Part shown: positions 1 through 10,457 of the stretch, one piece after another
How the letters are laid out: each line of letters opens with the position of its first letter
Position numbering within the stretch: the first letter of the stretch is position 1
Assembly (NCBI GenBank): GCA_021323675.1
Contig: JAJPKP010000027.1
Location: forward strand, 62,001 to 126,000
Length of the DNA stretch: 64,000 nt
Origin: Pseudomonadota bacterium
GTDB taxonomy: Bacteria > Desulfobacterota > Binatia > Binatales > Binataceae
Reading direction: 5' to 3'
Made by a program: the position numbers and the translations under genes
Notes under the pieces: generated by a model
Databases searched by the model: none
Told to the model about the DNA's origin: nothing
What the model saw: only the letters and a program-made list of their open reading frames with translations

Positions 1-1244
1 GTTTCGGCGGCATCCGCCGGTTGCCAGGTCACCAGTTGGTAGAACGAAATGAAGGAGAGAACCGCCGAAATAAACATCCCTTCCATCAGGACTTGCGCCA
101 GGATGGGCCGGCCATGAAAGAACATGTGCCATCCCCACGAGTATGAGAATTGCGCGATCAAGTATGCCGCGACTCCGAAGAGGATCGCCGACCAGGGTGC
201 GCGTCCCCCGAGCCATGCCGTCGCCAATTGCAGAAACGGAATCAGGAACAGCACCATGTAGTGCGGCCATGCATTCGGAACCACCAGGACCATGGTCGCA
301 ACCAGAAGTCCGAACGAGTGGTCCAGCTCATCGCTGCGGGCCCGCGCCGTCAGGGTTGCGCGCACTGCGAGGGTCACCAGCGCGAGGTCGATGAGGGCGG
401 TTACGAGATGCAGCAGGACGCTGAATCGCGATATCGCGGCGGCGCCCGCGAGGTAGCCGGTCATTCGTTCGACGGTGCCCGCAACGCCGATGATCGGGAG
501 CATCGCCGGTCCGGCCACCGGAACCGTCGTCAATTTCAGGGCTGAAAAGAACTCAAACGCCCGCGGTCCCGTTCCGATCGCGGTTATGGCGAAGCCCGCC
601 ACTATTCCAACTCCAAGAAATGCCATCGCCCGCCAGCGCCGATCGCACACGAAAAAAATCGCCATGAACAGGGGGAAGGCCTTGAGAAGAACGGCGAAGG
701 ACAGGATGAGCCCCGCGGCGGCATCCCGCCTCGCCCTCAGCGCGCGAATCATCAGGGCCAGAAGAAACAAAAGGAGGATCTGGGTTTGCGCGAAGTGAAA
801 TTCGATCGCTGTGGGGCGGTAGTAGATCGCCAGCGCGGCGAAAATGGCGGCAAAGTGCGCCGGCGCTTCATCCGCAAGCAAGAGGAACAAAGAAGCGATC
901 AGCAGTACGGATGAAATGGCGGTCCACGTCCAGTATGCGGCCCACGGTGGCAACAGCGTCAGCGGCTCCATCAGCCAGATGAAGGTCGGAGGGTAGGTGG
1001 CATACATAACCGGCCCCAGATTTACGCCCACCCGCGACGCCAAAGGGCGCAAATCGACCCAATAGGGGCCGCCATGCTCGCGCATCGCCAGGCTCGAGGT
1101 GTAAAACAGCGAGAAATCGAGGGAAACCGTGTTCATCCGGAAGCGCCAGGCGATTAGGTAGAGCTCGTAGGCGCCAACAACAATCGCGGCCAGAACAATT
1201 ACGCGCCGAATCCTGGCGTCATCCAGCGTCAAATGAGGAACCAA
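1..1244 (-). CDS. Partial polytopic membrane protein, GT87/DUF2029-like glycosyltransferase; runs off the left edge
   Basis: Manual minus-strand translation gives a continuous hydrophobic frame (LDFSLFYTSSLAMREHGGPYWVDLRP...YPPTFIWLMEPLTLLPPWAAYW...LLKAFPLFMAIFFVCDRRWRAMAF). Start (about 1241-1244, TTG) is uncertain. Confidence 0.6.
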   Translation of the reverse strand, partial: MVPHLTLDDARIRRVIVLAAIVVGAYELYLIAWRFRMNTVSLDFSLFYTSSLAMREHGGPYWVDLRPLASRVGVNLGPVMYATYPPTFIWLMEPLTLLPPWAAYWTWTAISSVLLIASLFLLLADEAPAHFAAIFAALAIYYRPTAIEFHFAQTQILLLFLLALMIRALRARRDAAAGLILSFAVLLKAFPLFMAIFFVCDRRWRAMAFLGVGIVAGFAITAIGTGPRAFEFFSALKLTTVPVAGPAMLPIIGVAGTVERMTGYLAGAAAISRFSVLLHLVTALIDLALVTLAVRATLTARARSDELDHSFGLLVATMVLVVPNAWPHYMVLFLIPFLQLATAWLGGRAPWSAILFGVAAYLIAQFSYSWGWHMFFHGRPILAQVLMEGMFISAVLSFISFYQLVTWQPADAAE

Positions 1245-1385
1245 GACACTTCCTCGCCATAGTGACTCGCGGTCATTTTCGCGACAGGTACCGCTCGAGT
1301 CCGGGCTCGGTGCAATCGCGAGCGACAGGTACTCGATCGGGGTGACATTTGCAACTGCCGCTTGCCGTCGCGTATAAACCGGTGC

Positions 1386-2387
1386 ATGGCGACCAGCGCG
1401 CGCGATTTGTCTCCAGCCGTGCTTGAGCGCAGCAGGCCCACGCTCCGCGACTATGCCGCCGTCACGCGCCCCGCCTCCGCCATCAAGCATCTTTTCGTCG
1501 TGCCGGGAATCGCGCTCGCGCTGATCCTGCGCCCGGGCGCGGAAGGGTTCTCGATTGACCGCCTGATACTGGCGTTCGCCTCTGTGTTCTGCAGCGCTTC
1601 AGCCAACTACGTGATCAACGAATGGCTGGATCGCGAGTTTGACCGCCACCATCCGGACAAGTCGCGCCGTCCGTGCGTCGCGAAGGAGATGTCCGGGGCC
1701 GCGATCTACGCGGAATTCGCGATCCTGGGCCTGGCGGGTCTGCTGCTTGGCACGGCGGCCTCCGCGCTGACGGGGCTGTGCGCGGCGGCGCTTCTGCTCA
1801 ACGGCATCCTCTATAACGTACCTCCATTTCGGGCGAAGAACGTGGCGATCTTCGACGTACTCTGCGAGTCATTCAACAATGCCGTCCGCCTGGTGTTCGG
1901 ATGGTCGATCGTCGATCCTCACACGCTTCCGCCGGGCAGCGTTCTGTTCGCCTACTGGATGGGCGGGGCGTTTCTGATGGCGGTGAAGCGGCTTGCGGAG
2001 TATCGGGAATTTGCGGCTGCCGGCCGGATTCCCGACCTCGTCCGCTATCGTGCGTCATTCGGTTCGTACTCCGATCGGAGCCTGACGGTGTCGGCGTTTG
2101 CGTACGCTCAACTCACGACGTTCGGCCTGGCGGTGTTTATCGTCAAGTACCGGATCGAATATCTGCTGGCCACGCCGCTCATCTGCCTGATGTTTTGTCT
2201 CTACCTGTGGGCGGGCCTGCGCGCGAGCCGGGGCGCGCAGCGGCCCGACGACTTGTTCAAAGAGCGCTGGGTGATCGCGGTTGTGGCGGCAGTGGTAATT
2301 GCGCTGGGCGTGCTGACGTTTGTCGATGTGCCCGCGATCGCGCCGCTGGTCAACGCGCATTACATCGCGCTTCCGTCTCGGCTGTAG
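1386..2387 (+). CDS. UbiA-family prenyltransferase (decaprenyl-phosphate phosphoribosyltransferase-like)
   Basis: Polytopic; motif NYVINEWLDREFDRHHPDKSRRP matches the UbiA aspartate-rich motif. Confidence 0.8.
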   Translation: MATSARDLSPAVLERSRPTLRDYAAVTRPASAIKHLFVVPGIALALILRPGAEGFSIDRLILAFASVFCSASANYVINEWLDREFDRHHPDKSRRPCVAKEMSGAAIYAEFAILGLAGLLLGTAASALTGLCAAALLLNGILYNVPPFRAKNVAIFDVLCESFNNAVRLVFGWSIVDPHTLPPGSVLFAYWMGGAFLMAVKRLAEYREFAAAGRIPDLVRYRASFGSYSDRSLTVSAFAYAQLTTFGLAVFIVKYRIEYLLATPLICLMFCLYLWAGLRASRGAQRPDDLFKERWVIAVVAAVVIALGVLTFVDVPAIAPLVNAHYIALPSRL

Positions 2388-2423
2388 CCCGCGGATTGGA
2401 AAAGCACGGGCGGGCGCTCGAGG

Positions 2424-3956
2424 TCATACCGACGTGCGATCGAGGGAGCGGTACTGAATCGCTTCGCTGATGTGCGCGGCCTGGATTGTGTCGCTGCGGT
2501 CGAGGTCGGCGACGGTGCGGGCGACCTTGAGTATTCGGGTATAAGCACGGGCGGAAAGCCCGAGCCGGTTGATTGCGACTTCGAGCAGCTTTTCTCCCGC
2601 CGGTTCCAGTTCGCAATATTCCTTCTGCTCGCGGGCGCCCATCTGGGCGTTGCAGAAGATCGTTGAGCTCCTGAAGCGCTTCAATTGAATCTCGCGCGCG
2701 GCGTTCACCCGCGCCCTGATCGCCTCGGAAGGCTCGCCTGCGCTCCGCTCGGACAAGTCCTTGTACTTGACCGCCGGAACTTCGACGTGGATGTCGATTC
2801 GGTCGAGCAGGGGGCCCGAGATTCGCGATCGATAGCGCTGAATCGCCATCGGCGCACAGGTGCATTCGTGCTGCGGGTCCGTGTAGAAGCCGCAGGGACA
2901 GGGGTTCATCGCCGCCACCAGCATCACGCTGGCTGGAAAAGTCAGCGACCCCATCACCCGCGAGATGGTAATCTTCGAGTCCTCCAGCGGCTGGCGCAGA
3001 ACCTCGAGCACGTTCTTGCGAAACTCGGGGAGCTCATCGAGAAAGAGCACACCGTGATGCGCGAGGCTGACTTCGCCGGGCCGCGGGATGGTGCCGCCGC
3101 CGATCAGGCCCGCATCCGAGATCGTATGATGGGGGGCGCGAAACGGCCGTGTGGCGATCAGCGCGCGCCCATCGAGCAGGCCCATCACGCTGTGCACCTT
3201 GGTGGTTTCGATCGCCTCTTCAAAGGTCATGGCGGGCAGGATGGTGGGCAGGCGCTTGGCCAGCATCGTCTTGCCCGACCCCGGCGGACCGATCATCAGG
3301 ATGTTATGGCCTCCGGCGGCGGCGACTTCGAGTGAACGCTTGGCCTGCTCCTGTCCCTTGACCTCGCTGAAATCGACGTCGTAGCGGCTTGCGTTCTGGA
3401 ACAACGAGGGAACGTCGGCGCGGGCGGGCTCGATGGTGCGGCTGCCCTCGAAGAATTCCAGCGCTTCGCGCAGGCTGCTCACGCCGAGCACCTGCGTATC
3501 GCCGCCGACCACGGCGGCTTCGCGCGCGTTCTCGGCCGGCACCATCACGCCCGCGAAGTTTCCCGCTCGGGCAAGGATCGCGGTAGGCAGGGCGCCCTTG
3601 ATGCCCTTGATTCGGCCGTCGAGCGCGAGCTCGCCGAGAACGAGATAGCGGCGCAGCCGTTCGCGGTCGCTGAAAACTCCGTTGGCGCCGAGCAGGGCTA
3701 CGGCGATGGGAAGATCGAAGCCGGAACCTTCCTTGCGCGTATCGGCCGGCGCCAGGTTTATGGTGATCTTCTTGTTGGGAAATTCGTAGCCCGAATTGCG
3801 CAGCGCCGATTTGATCCGATCCAGCGCCTCGCGCACCGATGCTTCCGGCAGCCCGACCATCCTGAGGTCGGGCACGCCGCCACTGATGTCGATTTCGACC
3901 TCGACGACATAGGCCTCGACTCCAGCGAGAGCGCTGGAAAGAACGCTGGCTAACAA
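2424..3956 (-). CDS. comM: YifB/ComM family Mg-chelatase-like AAA ATPase
   Basis: Full-length; Walker [30 protein letters not shown] motifs. Confidence 0.93.
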   Translation of the reverse strand: MLASVLSSALAGVEAYVVEVEIDISGGVPDLRMVGLPEASVREALDRIKSALRNSGYEFPNKKITINLAPADTRKEGSGFDLPIAVALLGANGVFSDRERLRRYLVLGELALDGRIKGIKGALPTAILARAGNFAGVMVPAENAREAAVVGGDTQVLGVSSLREALEFFEGSRTIEPARADVPSLFQNASRYDVDFSEVKGQEQAKRSLEVAAAGGHNILMIGPPGSGKTMLAKRLPTILPAMTFEEAIETTKVHSVMGLLDGRALIATRPFRAPHHTISDAGLIGGGTIPRPGEVSLAHHGVLFLDELPEFRKNVLEVLRQPLEDSKITISRVMGSLTFPASVMLVAAMNPCPCGFYTDPQHECTCAPMAIQRYRSRISGPLLDRIDIHVEVPAVKYKDLSERSAGEPSEAIRARVNAAREIQLKRFRSSTIFCNAQMGAREQKEYCELEPAGEKLLEVAINRLGLSARAYTRILKVARTVADLDRSDTIQAAHISEAIQYRSLDRTSV

Positions 3957-3981
3957 GAGAAGACCCCCCTTCTCGAAACGC

Positions 3982-5184
3982 CTAGGGCCAGACTATACCT
4001 GCTTTTACCAATTCGTCACGCTCGGAACGGCTTAGTCCGAGAATTTCTCCAAGGATGTACTCGTTGTTCTCTCCGACCTCGGGACCGGCCGACCGAATTG
4101 TGCCGGATCCGGTCGAAATCTTGAACGGGATGCCGGTGACGTGCGTGGTTTTGTCGCCCGGTGTGCTTACCGGCGGCCAGAAGCCCCGTTCCTTGAGCTG
4201 CGGGTCGCGTCTGCAGATGTCGATTCCGTTGGCGACGACTCCGGCGGCGACGCGGGCGCGCTGCAGCGTCGCCATCGCGTCTTCGGCGCTGCGCTCGCTC
4301 GTCCATCGCGAGATGAGCGCGTCGAGTTCCTCGCGATTGCGCATCCGCAGGTACAAGGTGCGGAATTTCGGATCATCGGCCCACGGCGGCTTTCCGATCG
4401 CATCGACAAAGCGATCCCATTCGGGTTGCGAGCGAACCGAGATTGCAACCCATCGATCGTCGTCGCCGTCGCGCGCGCGGCATCGATAGACCCCGTGCGG
4501 CGCCGCCGGCGCTTCCTGCGAGACGTAACCGAAAGGCTTTTGCTCGCGATTGTTCACCGAGATGTCCATCAGCGAGGTGCCGACAACCGCGGTCACCGCC
4601 TCGAACTGGGAGAGGTCCACGAATTGTCCCTGGCCGGTACGCTTGCGATTCCACAGCGCGATGAGCGCGGCCAGCGCGCCCGTATAGCCGCCGCACATGT
4701 CCGCATAAGAGTAGCCGTAGCCCGCCGGCGTTCCATCCGCCTCGGCCATCAGCATCGTGTACCCAGCGAGCGCCTGCAACGTCGGGCCATAACTCACGTA
4801 GCTCGAACGCGGGCCGGTATGGCCCAGGCCGGACATGCTGATGCAGATGATATCGGGCTTGACCGCGACGAGGCTTTCGTAGTCCATCCCCCAACTGCGC
4901 ATCACGCGCGCCGAGAAATTGTCCATCACCAGGTCGCTCTTCGCGGCGAGGCGGCGGGCAATTTCCACGCCGCGGGGCTCCGCCATATTGAGCGCGAGCG
5001 AGACTTTATTGCGATGAAGATCGCACTGAAGGCCGAGCTTGCGATTGCCGAGCGGCGGCGGGACCTTGCGCTCGATTTTCACGACTTCCGCCCCGTGGTC
5101 GGCCAGGATGCGCGTGGCGACGGGTCCCGCGACGACCCAGGTAAAATCGAGGATGCGAACGCCCTCCAGCGGCAATCCGGGCAT
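3982..5184 (-). CDS. CaiB/BaiF (family III) CoA-transferase
   Basis: N-terminal [33 protein letters not shown]; whole-length family resemblance. Confidence 0.92.
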   Translation of the reverse strand: MPGLPLEGVRILDFTWVVAGPVATRILADHGAEVVKIERKVPPPLGNRKLGLQCDLHRNKVSLALNMAEPRGVEIARRLAAKSDLVMDNFSARVMRSWGMDYESLVAVKPDIICISMSGLGHTGPRSSYVSYGPTLQALAGYTMLMAEADGTPAGYGYSYADMCGGYTGALAALIALWNRKRTGQGQFVDLSQFEAVTAVVGTSLMDISVNNREQKPFGYVSQEAPAAPHGVYRCRARDGDDDRWVAISVRSQPEWDRFVDAIGKPPWADDPKFRTLYLRMRNREELDALISRWTSERSAEDAMATLQRARVAAGVVANGIDICRRDPQLKERGFWPPVSTPGDKTTHVTGIPFKISTGSGTIRSAGPEVGENNEYILGEILGLSRSERDELVKAGIVWP

Positions 5185-5186
5185 GG

Positions 5187-6392
5187 TTAGACAACTCCTT
5201 CGCCGGCAAGGACCGCGGCTTCGGTCGCTTCGATCCCAAGCTCGTCGCGCAGAATCGAAGCGGTATGCTCTCCGACGAGCGGTGGCCGCCGATACACACG
5301 CCAGGGAGTTCCGTTGAACAGGTAAGGAGCGCCGGGGTAGCGGAAGGTGCGGCCGAGCTCGGGATGCTCGACTTCGACGAAGAAGCCGCGCGCGCCGAGT
5401 TGTTCGTCATCGAAGAGAGCCTCGGGCCGGCGAACGATCGCGTAAGGCTGGCGCAGAAGCTGAGCGCGCTCCAAAAGCTCATCGCGGCCGTAATCTTTGA
5501 CCCACTCGTCGAGCACGTCGAAGAGATGCTCGGCCATCAGAAAGCGATGCATGACCTGGTCGTACTCGGGCGCAATCAGATCGCCCGCCTTACCGTCCGA
5601 CTTGACCCATTCGATTAGCGAGGTCCAGTCGCCCAGCGTGCAATGCATGATGTAACCGTCGCGGCATTTGCCGACCCTGAAGAAGCGGCTCCAATGGAGC
5701 GTGCCGCGGCGCGGCTCGGCAATCCGGTTCTCGAAGTAGCTGCCGGCGACATGCTCGACGGCCGCGGCGGTCGCCTCCTGCATCGAAAGATCGACCCACG
5801 ACCCCTGGCCCGACTTGTCCCGCGCAAACAATGCGCACATCGCTGCGATTGCGCCGAAATACGAAGCCGAATGATAGGCTTGCAGGCCGAGAGGGCGCAC
5901 CGGTGCGCGGCCGGGATAACCGTTGACATACAGCATCCCCGACAGCGCCGTCAGCACGGTGTCGTCGGCCTCGAAATCGCGATAGGGACCCGTCTGGCCA
6001 AAGGGCGCGATCGACAGAAGAATCAGCGCGGGATTAATCGCATGCAGTTCTTCCCATCCAAGTCCCATTGCCGCGAGATGCCCGGGGGCGAAGCTCTCGA
6101 TGACTACGTCGGCGGATTTTGCCAACTGGCGGAAGAGATCGGCGCCGCGCGGATGCGTCAGGTCGAGAGTCAGCGACCGCTTGTTCAGGTTGTAGAACCA
6201 GAAGAAAAGGCTGCGGTCGCGATGCGGCTGGTCATCGACAAACGGGCCGATTGTGCGGGCGCGGTCTCCGCCCGGCGGCTCGACTTTGATCACGTCGGCA
6301 CCCATGTCGGCGAGCAGGCGCCCGGCGAGCTGGGCGCGATGATCGCTGAGGTCGAGGACCCGCAGGCCCGACAGCGCGCCAGATTCGCTCAC
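5187..6392 (-). CDS. CaiB/BaiF (family III) CoA-transferase, second copy
   Basis: LSGLRVLDLSDHRAQLAGRLLADMGADVIKVEPPGGDRAR. Confidence 0.92.
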   Translation of the reverse strand: MSESGALSGLRVLDLSDHRAQLAGRLLADMGADVIKVEPPGGDRARTIGPFVDDQPHRDRSLFFWFYNLNKRSLTLDLTHPRGADLFRQLAKSADVVIESFAPGHLAAMGLGWEELHAINPALILLSIAPFGQTGPYRDFEADDTVLTALSGMLYVNGYPGRAPVRPLGLQAYHSASYFGAIAAMCALFARDKSGQGSWVDLSMQEATAAAVEHVAGSYFENRIAEPRRGTLHWSRFFRVGKCRDGYIMHCTLGDWTSLIEWVKSDGKAGDLIAPEYDQVMHRFLMAEHLFDVLDEWVKDYGRDELLERAQLLRQPYAIVRRPEALFDDEQLGARGFFVEVEHPELGRTFRYPGAPYLFNGTPWRVYRRPPLVGEHTASILRDELGIEATEAAVLAGEGVV

Positions 6393-6643
6393 TTATCGAT
6401 CTTCCGGAGCGGCTTGCCGAGCTTGTCGATCGCGAACGGACTCACATCCAGCATCGGCGGAATTTCCTGAAGGACTTCGTTCTTCGGGCCGGTGCGTTTA
6501 CCGCCGCGCACGCGGATGGTCTCGAACGTATCTGGATTCACCCATCGCACGCCCATCACCGCGGGCTTCGCCTGCCCGTCTTCATCCACCGGTTGGACTG
6601 CGGACCCTTCCTTGTCGAACAGCGTGACTTTTCTAAGCGACAT
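6389..6643 (-). CDS. Small conserved-looking hypothetical protein, overlapping the CoA-transferase gene
   Basis: 84-aa ORF overlapping the next gene start by 4 nt (translationally coupled arrangement). Confidence 0.55.
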   Translation of the reverse strand: MSLRKVTLFDKEGSAVQPVDEDGQAKPAVMGVRWVNPDTFETIRVRGGKRTGPKNEVLQEIPPMLDVSPFAIDKLGKPLRKIDK

Positions 6644-6893
6644 AAGAAATAAGCTCGTGAACGCCGATATTATGAAGCTGCGCGATCGCGTTCAACGCAA
6701 GGAGTTTTAGCCAAAATGAGGCGCGAAGACCAAGACTGGCGAAACGCGCATCGCCCGGAGGTTGCGCAGCCGGTCTTTCCGGTACACTCGCGCCGGGTGG
6801 CAGGGTGCGTTAATCTGAACTGATCGGATATTAGATATAAGAGCGAGCTGGAAGGAGCGGGCCGGCGCGAGGATGCGCCGGCGTTGTTCGCCT

Positions 6894-9776
6894 GTGGCTG
6901 AAATCGACTACAAATCCACTCTTGCATTGCCGAAGACCGCCTTCCCGATGAAGGCAAACCTGCCCAGGCGCGAGCCGGAAATCCTCAAGCGCTGGGACGA
7001 AATGGACATCTACGCGCGCTTGATGGAGACGCGCAAAGGCAAGCCCGCCTGGGTGCTTCACGACGGTCCTCCCTATGCCAACGGCCGAGTTCATCTGGGC
7101 ACCGCGCTCAACAAGATTCTCAAGGATTTCGTGGTGCGGTCGCGATCGATGCTCGGTTTCAGGACGCCCTTCGTCCCCGGATGGGACTGTCACGGGATGC
7201 CGATCGAGCACAAGGTTTCGCGCGAACTGGGCGACAAGGCGCGCTCGATGAGCAAGCTGGAACTGCGCAAGCGATGCCGTGCCGAGGCGGAGAAGTGGGT
7301 CGATTTGCAGCGCAGCGATTTTCGCCGGCTTGGATGCATCGGCGACTGGGAACATCCGTACCTTACGATGGCGCCCGAGTACGATGCGGCTGAAATCGGC
7401 GTGCTGCGAGCGATGGTCGAGGGCGGATACGTTTATCGCGGCAAGCGGCCGGTCCTGTGGTGCTTCCAGTGCCGGACGGGTCTGGCGGAGGCGGAAGTCG
7501 AATATGGCGACCATGAATCGCCTTCCATCTATGTCGCGTTTGCATTGAACGAAAATGCCGGCGATGCGGGCGCGCTCGCGGTCTCGGATGCGGCGGAGCT
7601 TTCGGATGCGCACAAGGCCGGGCGCTTGTTCGCGATTATCTGGACCACCACGCCGTGGACACTCCCGGCCAACCTCGGAATCTGCCTTAACGAGACCTTC
7701 GATTACGTCGCGCTCAAGGCGGATGAATCGTACTACATCGTGGCGACGCGCCTGGCGGACGCTTTCGAGAAAGATTGCGGACTGAAAGTTGATAAACGAA
7801 TCGCTCTCAAGCGCGAGGCGCTGAAAGCACTGGACGGCAAAGACATCTTTCGCCATCCCTTCCTTCCGCGCGACGTCAAGTTGATGTACGGCGAGCACGT
7901 GACCGCCGATGCCGGCACCGGGCTGGTTCATACCGCTCCCGGCCATGGCTACGAAGACTTCGTAATCGGCGGCCAGTATGGGCTGGCTCCTTATACGCCC
8001 GTGGACGACGCCGGAATCTTCACCGCGGATGCGGGAGAATGGCAGGGGCGAAACGTTTTCGATGCCAACGATTCGATAGTTAACAAGCTGCGCGAGCGCG
8101 GAGCCCTGATCGCGGCGCGGCGGCTCTCGCACAGCTATCCGCATTGCTGGCGATGCCACAAGCCGCTCATCTTTCGCGCCACCGAGCAGTGGTTTCTGCG
8201 CATCGACCATGACGGACTGCGTGCGCGGGTGATCGAAGCGATAGACGGTGTGAAGTGGGTGCCGGCGTGGTCGCGCGATCGTATCCGCAACATGACCGAG
8301 AGCAGGCCCGACTGGAATCTGTCGCGCCAGCGCGCGTGGGGCGTGCCGGTGCCGGCGCTCAAGTGCGAAAAGTGCGGCCACGTGGCCCTCGATACCGAGG
8401 TGATGAAGGTCGTCGAGCGCATCTTCGAAAAAGAAGGATCGGACGCGTGGTTCCAGCGTCCGGCAAATGATTTTCTGCCACCGGGATTTTCATGCCCTCA
8501 GTGCGGGGGCGCGGCCTTCGCGAAACAGGAAGACGTTCTCGATGTCTGGTTTGACTCGGGATGCTCGCAGGCCGCCGTACTGGCAAAGCGCACGGAACTC
8601 ACCTGGCCCGCGGACGCATACCTGGAGGCGGTCGAGCAGGCTCGGGGATGGTTCGGATCGTCGCTCACGTGCGCGGTGGCGGTGCGGAAGGCGGCGCCGT
8701 TTCGCAGCGTCATCAGCCACGGTCTCACGGTGGATGAAGCTGGGCGCAAGATGTCCAAGTCGCTCGGCAACTCGGAAGACGCGTACGAGGTTGCGAACCG
8801 CCTGGGCGCGGACGTCATCCGGCTCGTGTACGCATCGATCGATTACACGAGCGAGATGGCGCTGGGCCCGACTATCTTCAACGCGGTCTCCGAGTCGTAC
8901 AAGAAAATCCGCAACACCTGCCGTTATCTGCTCGGCAATCTCGGCGATTTTGATCCCGCGCGCGACGCGGTCAATTACGCTGAGATGCTTGAGTTTGATC
9001 GCTTCATCCTGGCCCGGCTCGAGCGGCTCAAGAAAGAAATTCGGCGCGCGTTCGAGAATTTCGACTTCCAGGGCGCGTTCCATACGATGCTGAACTTCAT
9101 CGTGGTGGACCTGAGCTCGCTGTATATCGACGTCGCCCGCGATCGCCTGTACTGCGCCGCGCGAGCGTCGCGCGAACGGCGATCGGCGCAGACCGCCCTG
9201 TTCCATCTGCTTGACGCGCTGGTCAGGATGCTCGCGCCGCTGATCCCATATACCGCCGAAGAAGTTTACGAAAACATGCCCGCGCGCGAGCAGCCGAGCG
9301 TTCATCTGCTGGAACTCCAGCCCGATCGTCCGGAGTGGGCGGACGCGGCGCTGGGCGCGAGATGGGATCGGCTGCTCAAGGTAAGAGACGAGGCGCTGAA
9401 GTTGCTCGAAGCGATGCGAAAGGCGGGCACGATCGGAGCGCCGCTGGAAGCCTCGCTTAGTCTCGGCGTTGACGGCGGAGCCGATCGCGAATTGATCGAG
9501 CTGCTCGATCGCCATCGCCAGGACCTCAAGGATCTGTTCATTGTCTCGGCGCTCGGCATTCTCGATCCGGCGGATGCGGCGGCGCTGAAACGCGAGGCGG
9601 GAGATCGGGAGGATTTCGCGACGGATGGAACCTTCGCGCGAATCGCGTCGCCGATCGCGCTCACCGGGCGCCGCGCGGACGGGGTCAAGTGCCAGCGATG
9701 CTGGTGCTATTTCGACGATGGAGGCCATCCCGAGCTGTGCCCCCGGTGCCGCGCGGTAGTGGGCGCCCATGCCTGA
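6894..9776 (+). CDS. ileS: Isoleucyl-tRNA synthetase
   Basis: HIGH-type motif PYANGRVHLGTALNK, KMSKS (GRKMSKSLGN), C-terminal Zn cysteines CQRCWCYFDD...CPRC. Confidence 0.97.
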   Translation: MAEIDYKSTLALPKTAFPMKANLPRREPEILKRWDEMDIYARLMETRKGKPAWVLHDGPPYANGRVHLGTALNKILKDFVVRSRSMLGFRTPFVPGWDCHGMPIEHKVSRELGDKARSMSKLELRKRCRAEAEKWVDLQRSDFRRLGCIGDWEHPYLTMAPEYDAAEIGVLRAMVEGGYVYRGKRPVLWCFQCRTGLAEAEVEYGDHESPSIYVAFALNENAGDAGALAVSDAAELSDAHKAGRLFAIIWTTTPWTLPANLGICLNETFDYVALKADESYYIVATRLADAFEKDCGLKVDKRIALKREALKALDGKDIFRHPFLPRDVKLMYGEHVTADAGTGLVHTAPGHGYEDFVIGGQYGLAPYTPVDDAGIFTADAGEWQGRNVFDANDSIVNKLRERGALIAARRLSHSYPHCWRCHKPLIFRATEQWFLRIDHDGLRARVIEAIDGVKWVPAWSRDRIRNMTESRPDWNLSRQRAWGVPVPALKCEKCGHVALDTEVMKVVERIFEKEGSDAWFQRPANDFLPPGFSCPQCGGAAFAKQEDVLDVWFDSGCSQAAVLAKRTELTWPADAYLEAVEQARGWFGSSLTCAVAVRKAAPFRSVISHGLTVDEAGRKMSKSLGNSEDAYEVANRLGADVIRLVYASIDYTSEMALGPTIFNAVSESYKKIRNTCRYLLGNLGDFDPARDAVNYAEMLEFDRFILARLERLKKEIRRAFENFDFQGAFHTMLNFIVVDLSSLYIDVARDRLYCAARASRERRSAQTALFHLLDALVRMLAPLIPYTAEEVYENMPAREQPSVHLLELQPDRPEWADAALGARWDRLLKVRDEALKLLEAMRKAGTIGAPLEASLSLGVDGGADRELIELLDRHRQDLKDLFIVSALGILDPADAAALKREAGDREDFATDGTFARIASPIALTGRRADGVKCQRCWCYFDDGGHPELCPRCRAVVGAHA

Positions 9777-10302
9777 GTCCGCACTGGCAGAGATGGTTTC
9801 TCCCGCCCGGACGCATCGGCGCAGTCCCTTGCTGTTCCTGATGGTTCTGGTGGTGCTTCCAATCCTGATTCTCGATCAGGCCACCAAGCTCTACGTGAGC
9901 GGGCACATGGAACTGTTCGAGAGCGTCTCGATAATCCCGCACTGGCTGGACATCACGTACACGCGCAACTCCGGGGCGGCATTCAGCATGTTCGCGAACC
10001 TGCCGCCATGGTTCCGGATCGCATTTCTGATGGCGCTGTCGGTTATCGCAATCGTGGTGCTGATGGTGTTGATCGCGCGCAGCGACAGCGTGAACATCAC
10101 GACCTTTTCGTTCGCGCTGATCATGGCGGGCGCTGCCGGCAATCTTATCGATCGCGGATTGCGCGGCCAGGTGGTCGATTTCATCCGGGTCCACTACTTC
10201 GACTGGAACTACCCGATCTTCAACGTCGCCGACAGCGCGATCACGGTCGGCGTCGCGCTGCTCATCCTGAGCACCGTGCTGAGCCAGGAGAAGCATTCGT
10301 AA
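9769..10302 (+). CDS. lspA: Lipoprotein signal peptidase (SPase II)
   Basis: Overlaps ileS end; motifs YTRNSGAAFSMF, GAAGNLIDRGLRGQVVDFI, NVADSAI. Confidence 0.95.
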   Translation: MPESALAEMVSPARTHRRSPLLFLMVLVVLPILILDQATKLYVSGHMELFESVSIIPHWLDITYTRNSGAAFSMFANLPPWFRIAFLMALSVIAIVVLMVLIARSDSVNITTFSFALIMAGAAGNLIDRGLRGQVVDFIRVHYFDWNYPIFNVADSAITVGVALLILSTVLSQEKHS

Positions 10303-10457
10303 GTGCGAATCATCGCCGAACGCGTGGCCGCGAACGGCGAGGACGCGACGGTTTTGCTCTTTTGCCGACGCGCCGGCGCATTTGACGGCCTTGGGGGTAT
10401 GGGTCTAGTTTTCGGTTTTGGAACAAGTTCTCGGCGCGAGAGAAGGAGCCGTCGGTT

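Noticed and set aside
6780-6893. T-box or other riboswitch leader upstream of ileS
   Set aside because: No T-box core sequence (such as TGGNACCGCG) or terminator/antiterminator pair was recognised.
6831-8381. 516-aa minus-strand ORF antisense to ileS
   Set aside because: Shadow ORF of a high-GC coding sequence; Arg/His/Gln-rich with no recognisable domain, and ileS is certain on the plus strand.
8490-9770. 426-aa minus-strand ORF antisense to ileS
   Set aside because: Same shadow-ORF artefact of GC-biased third positions.
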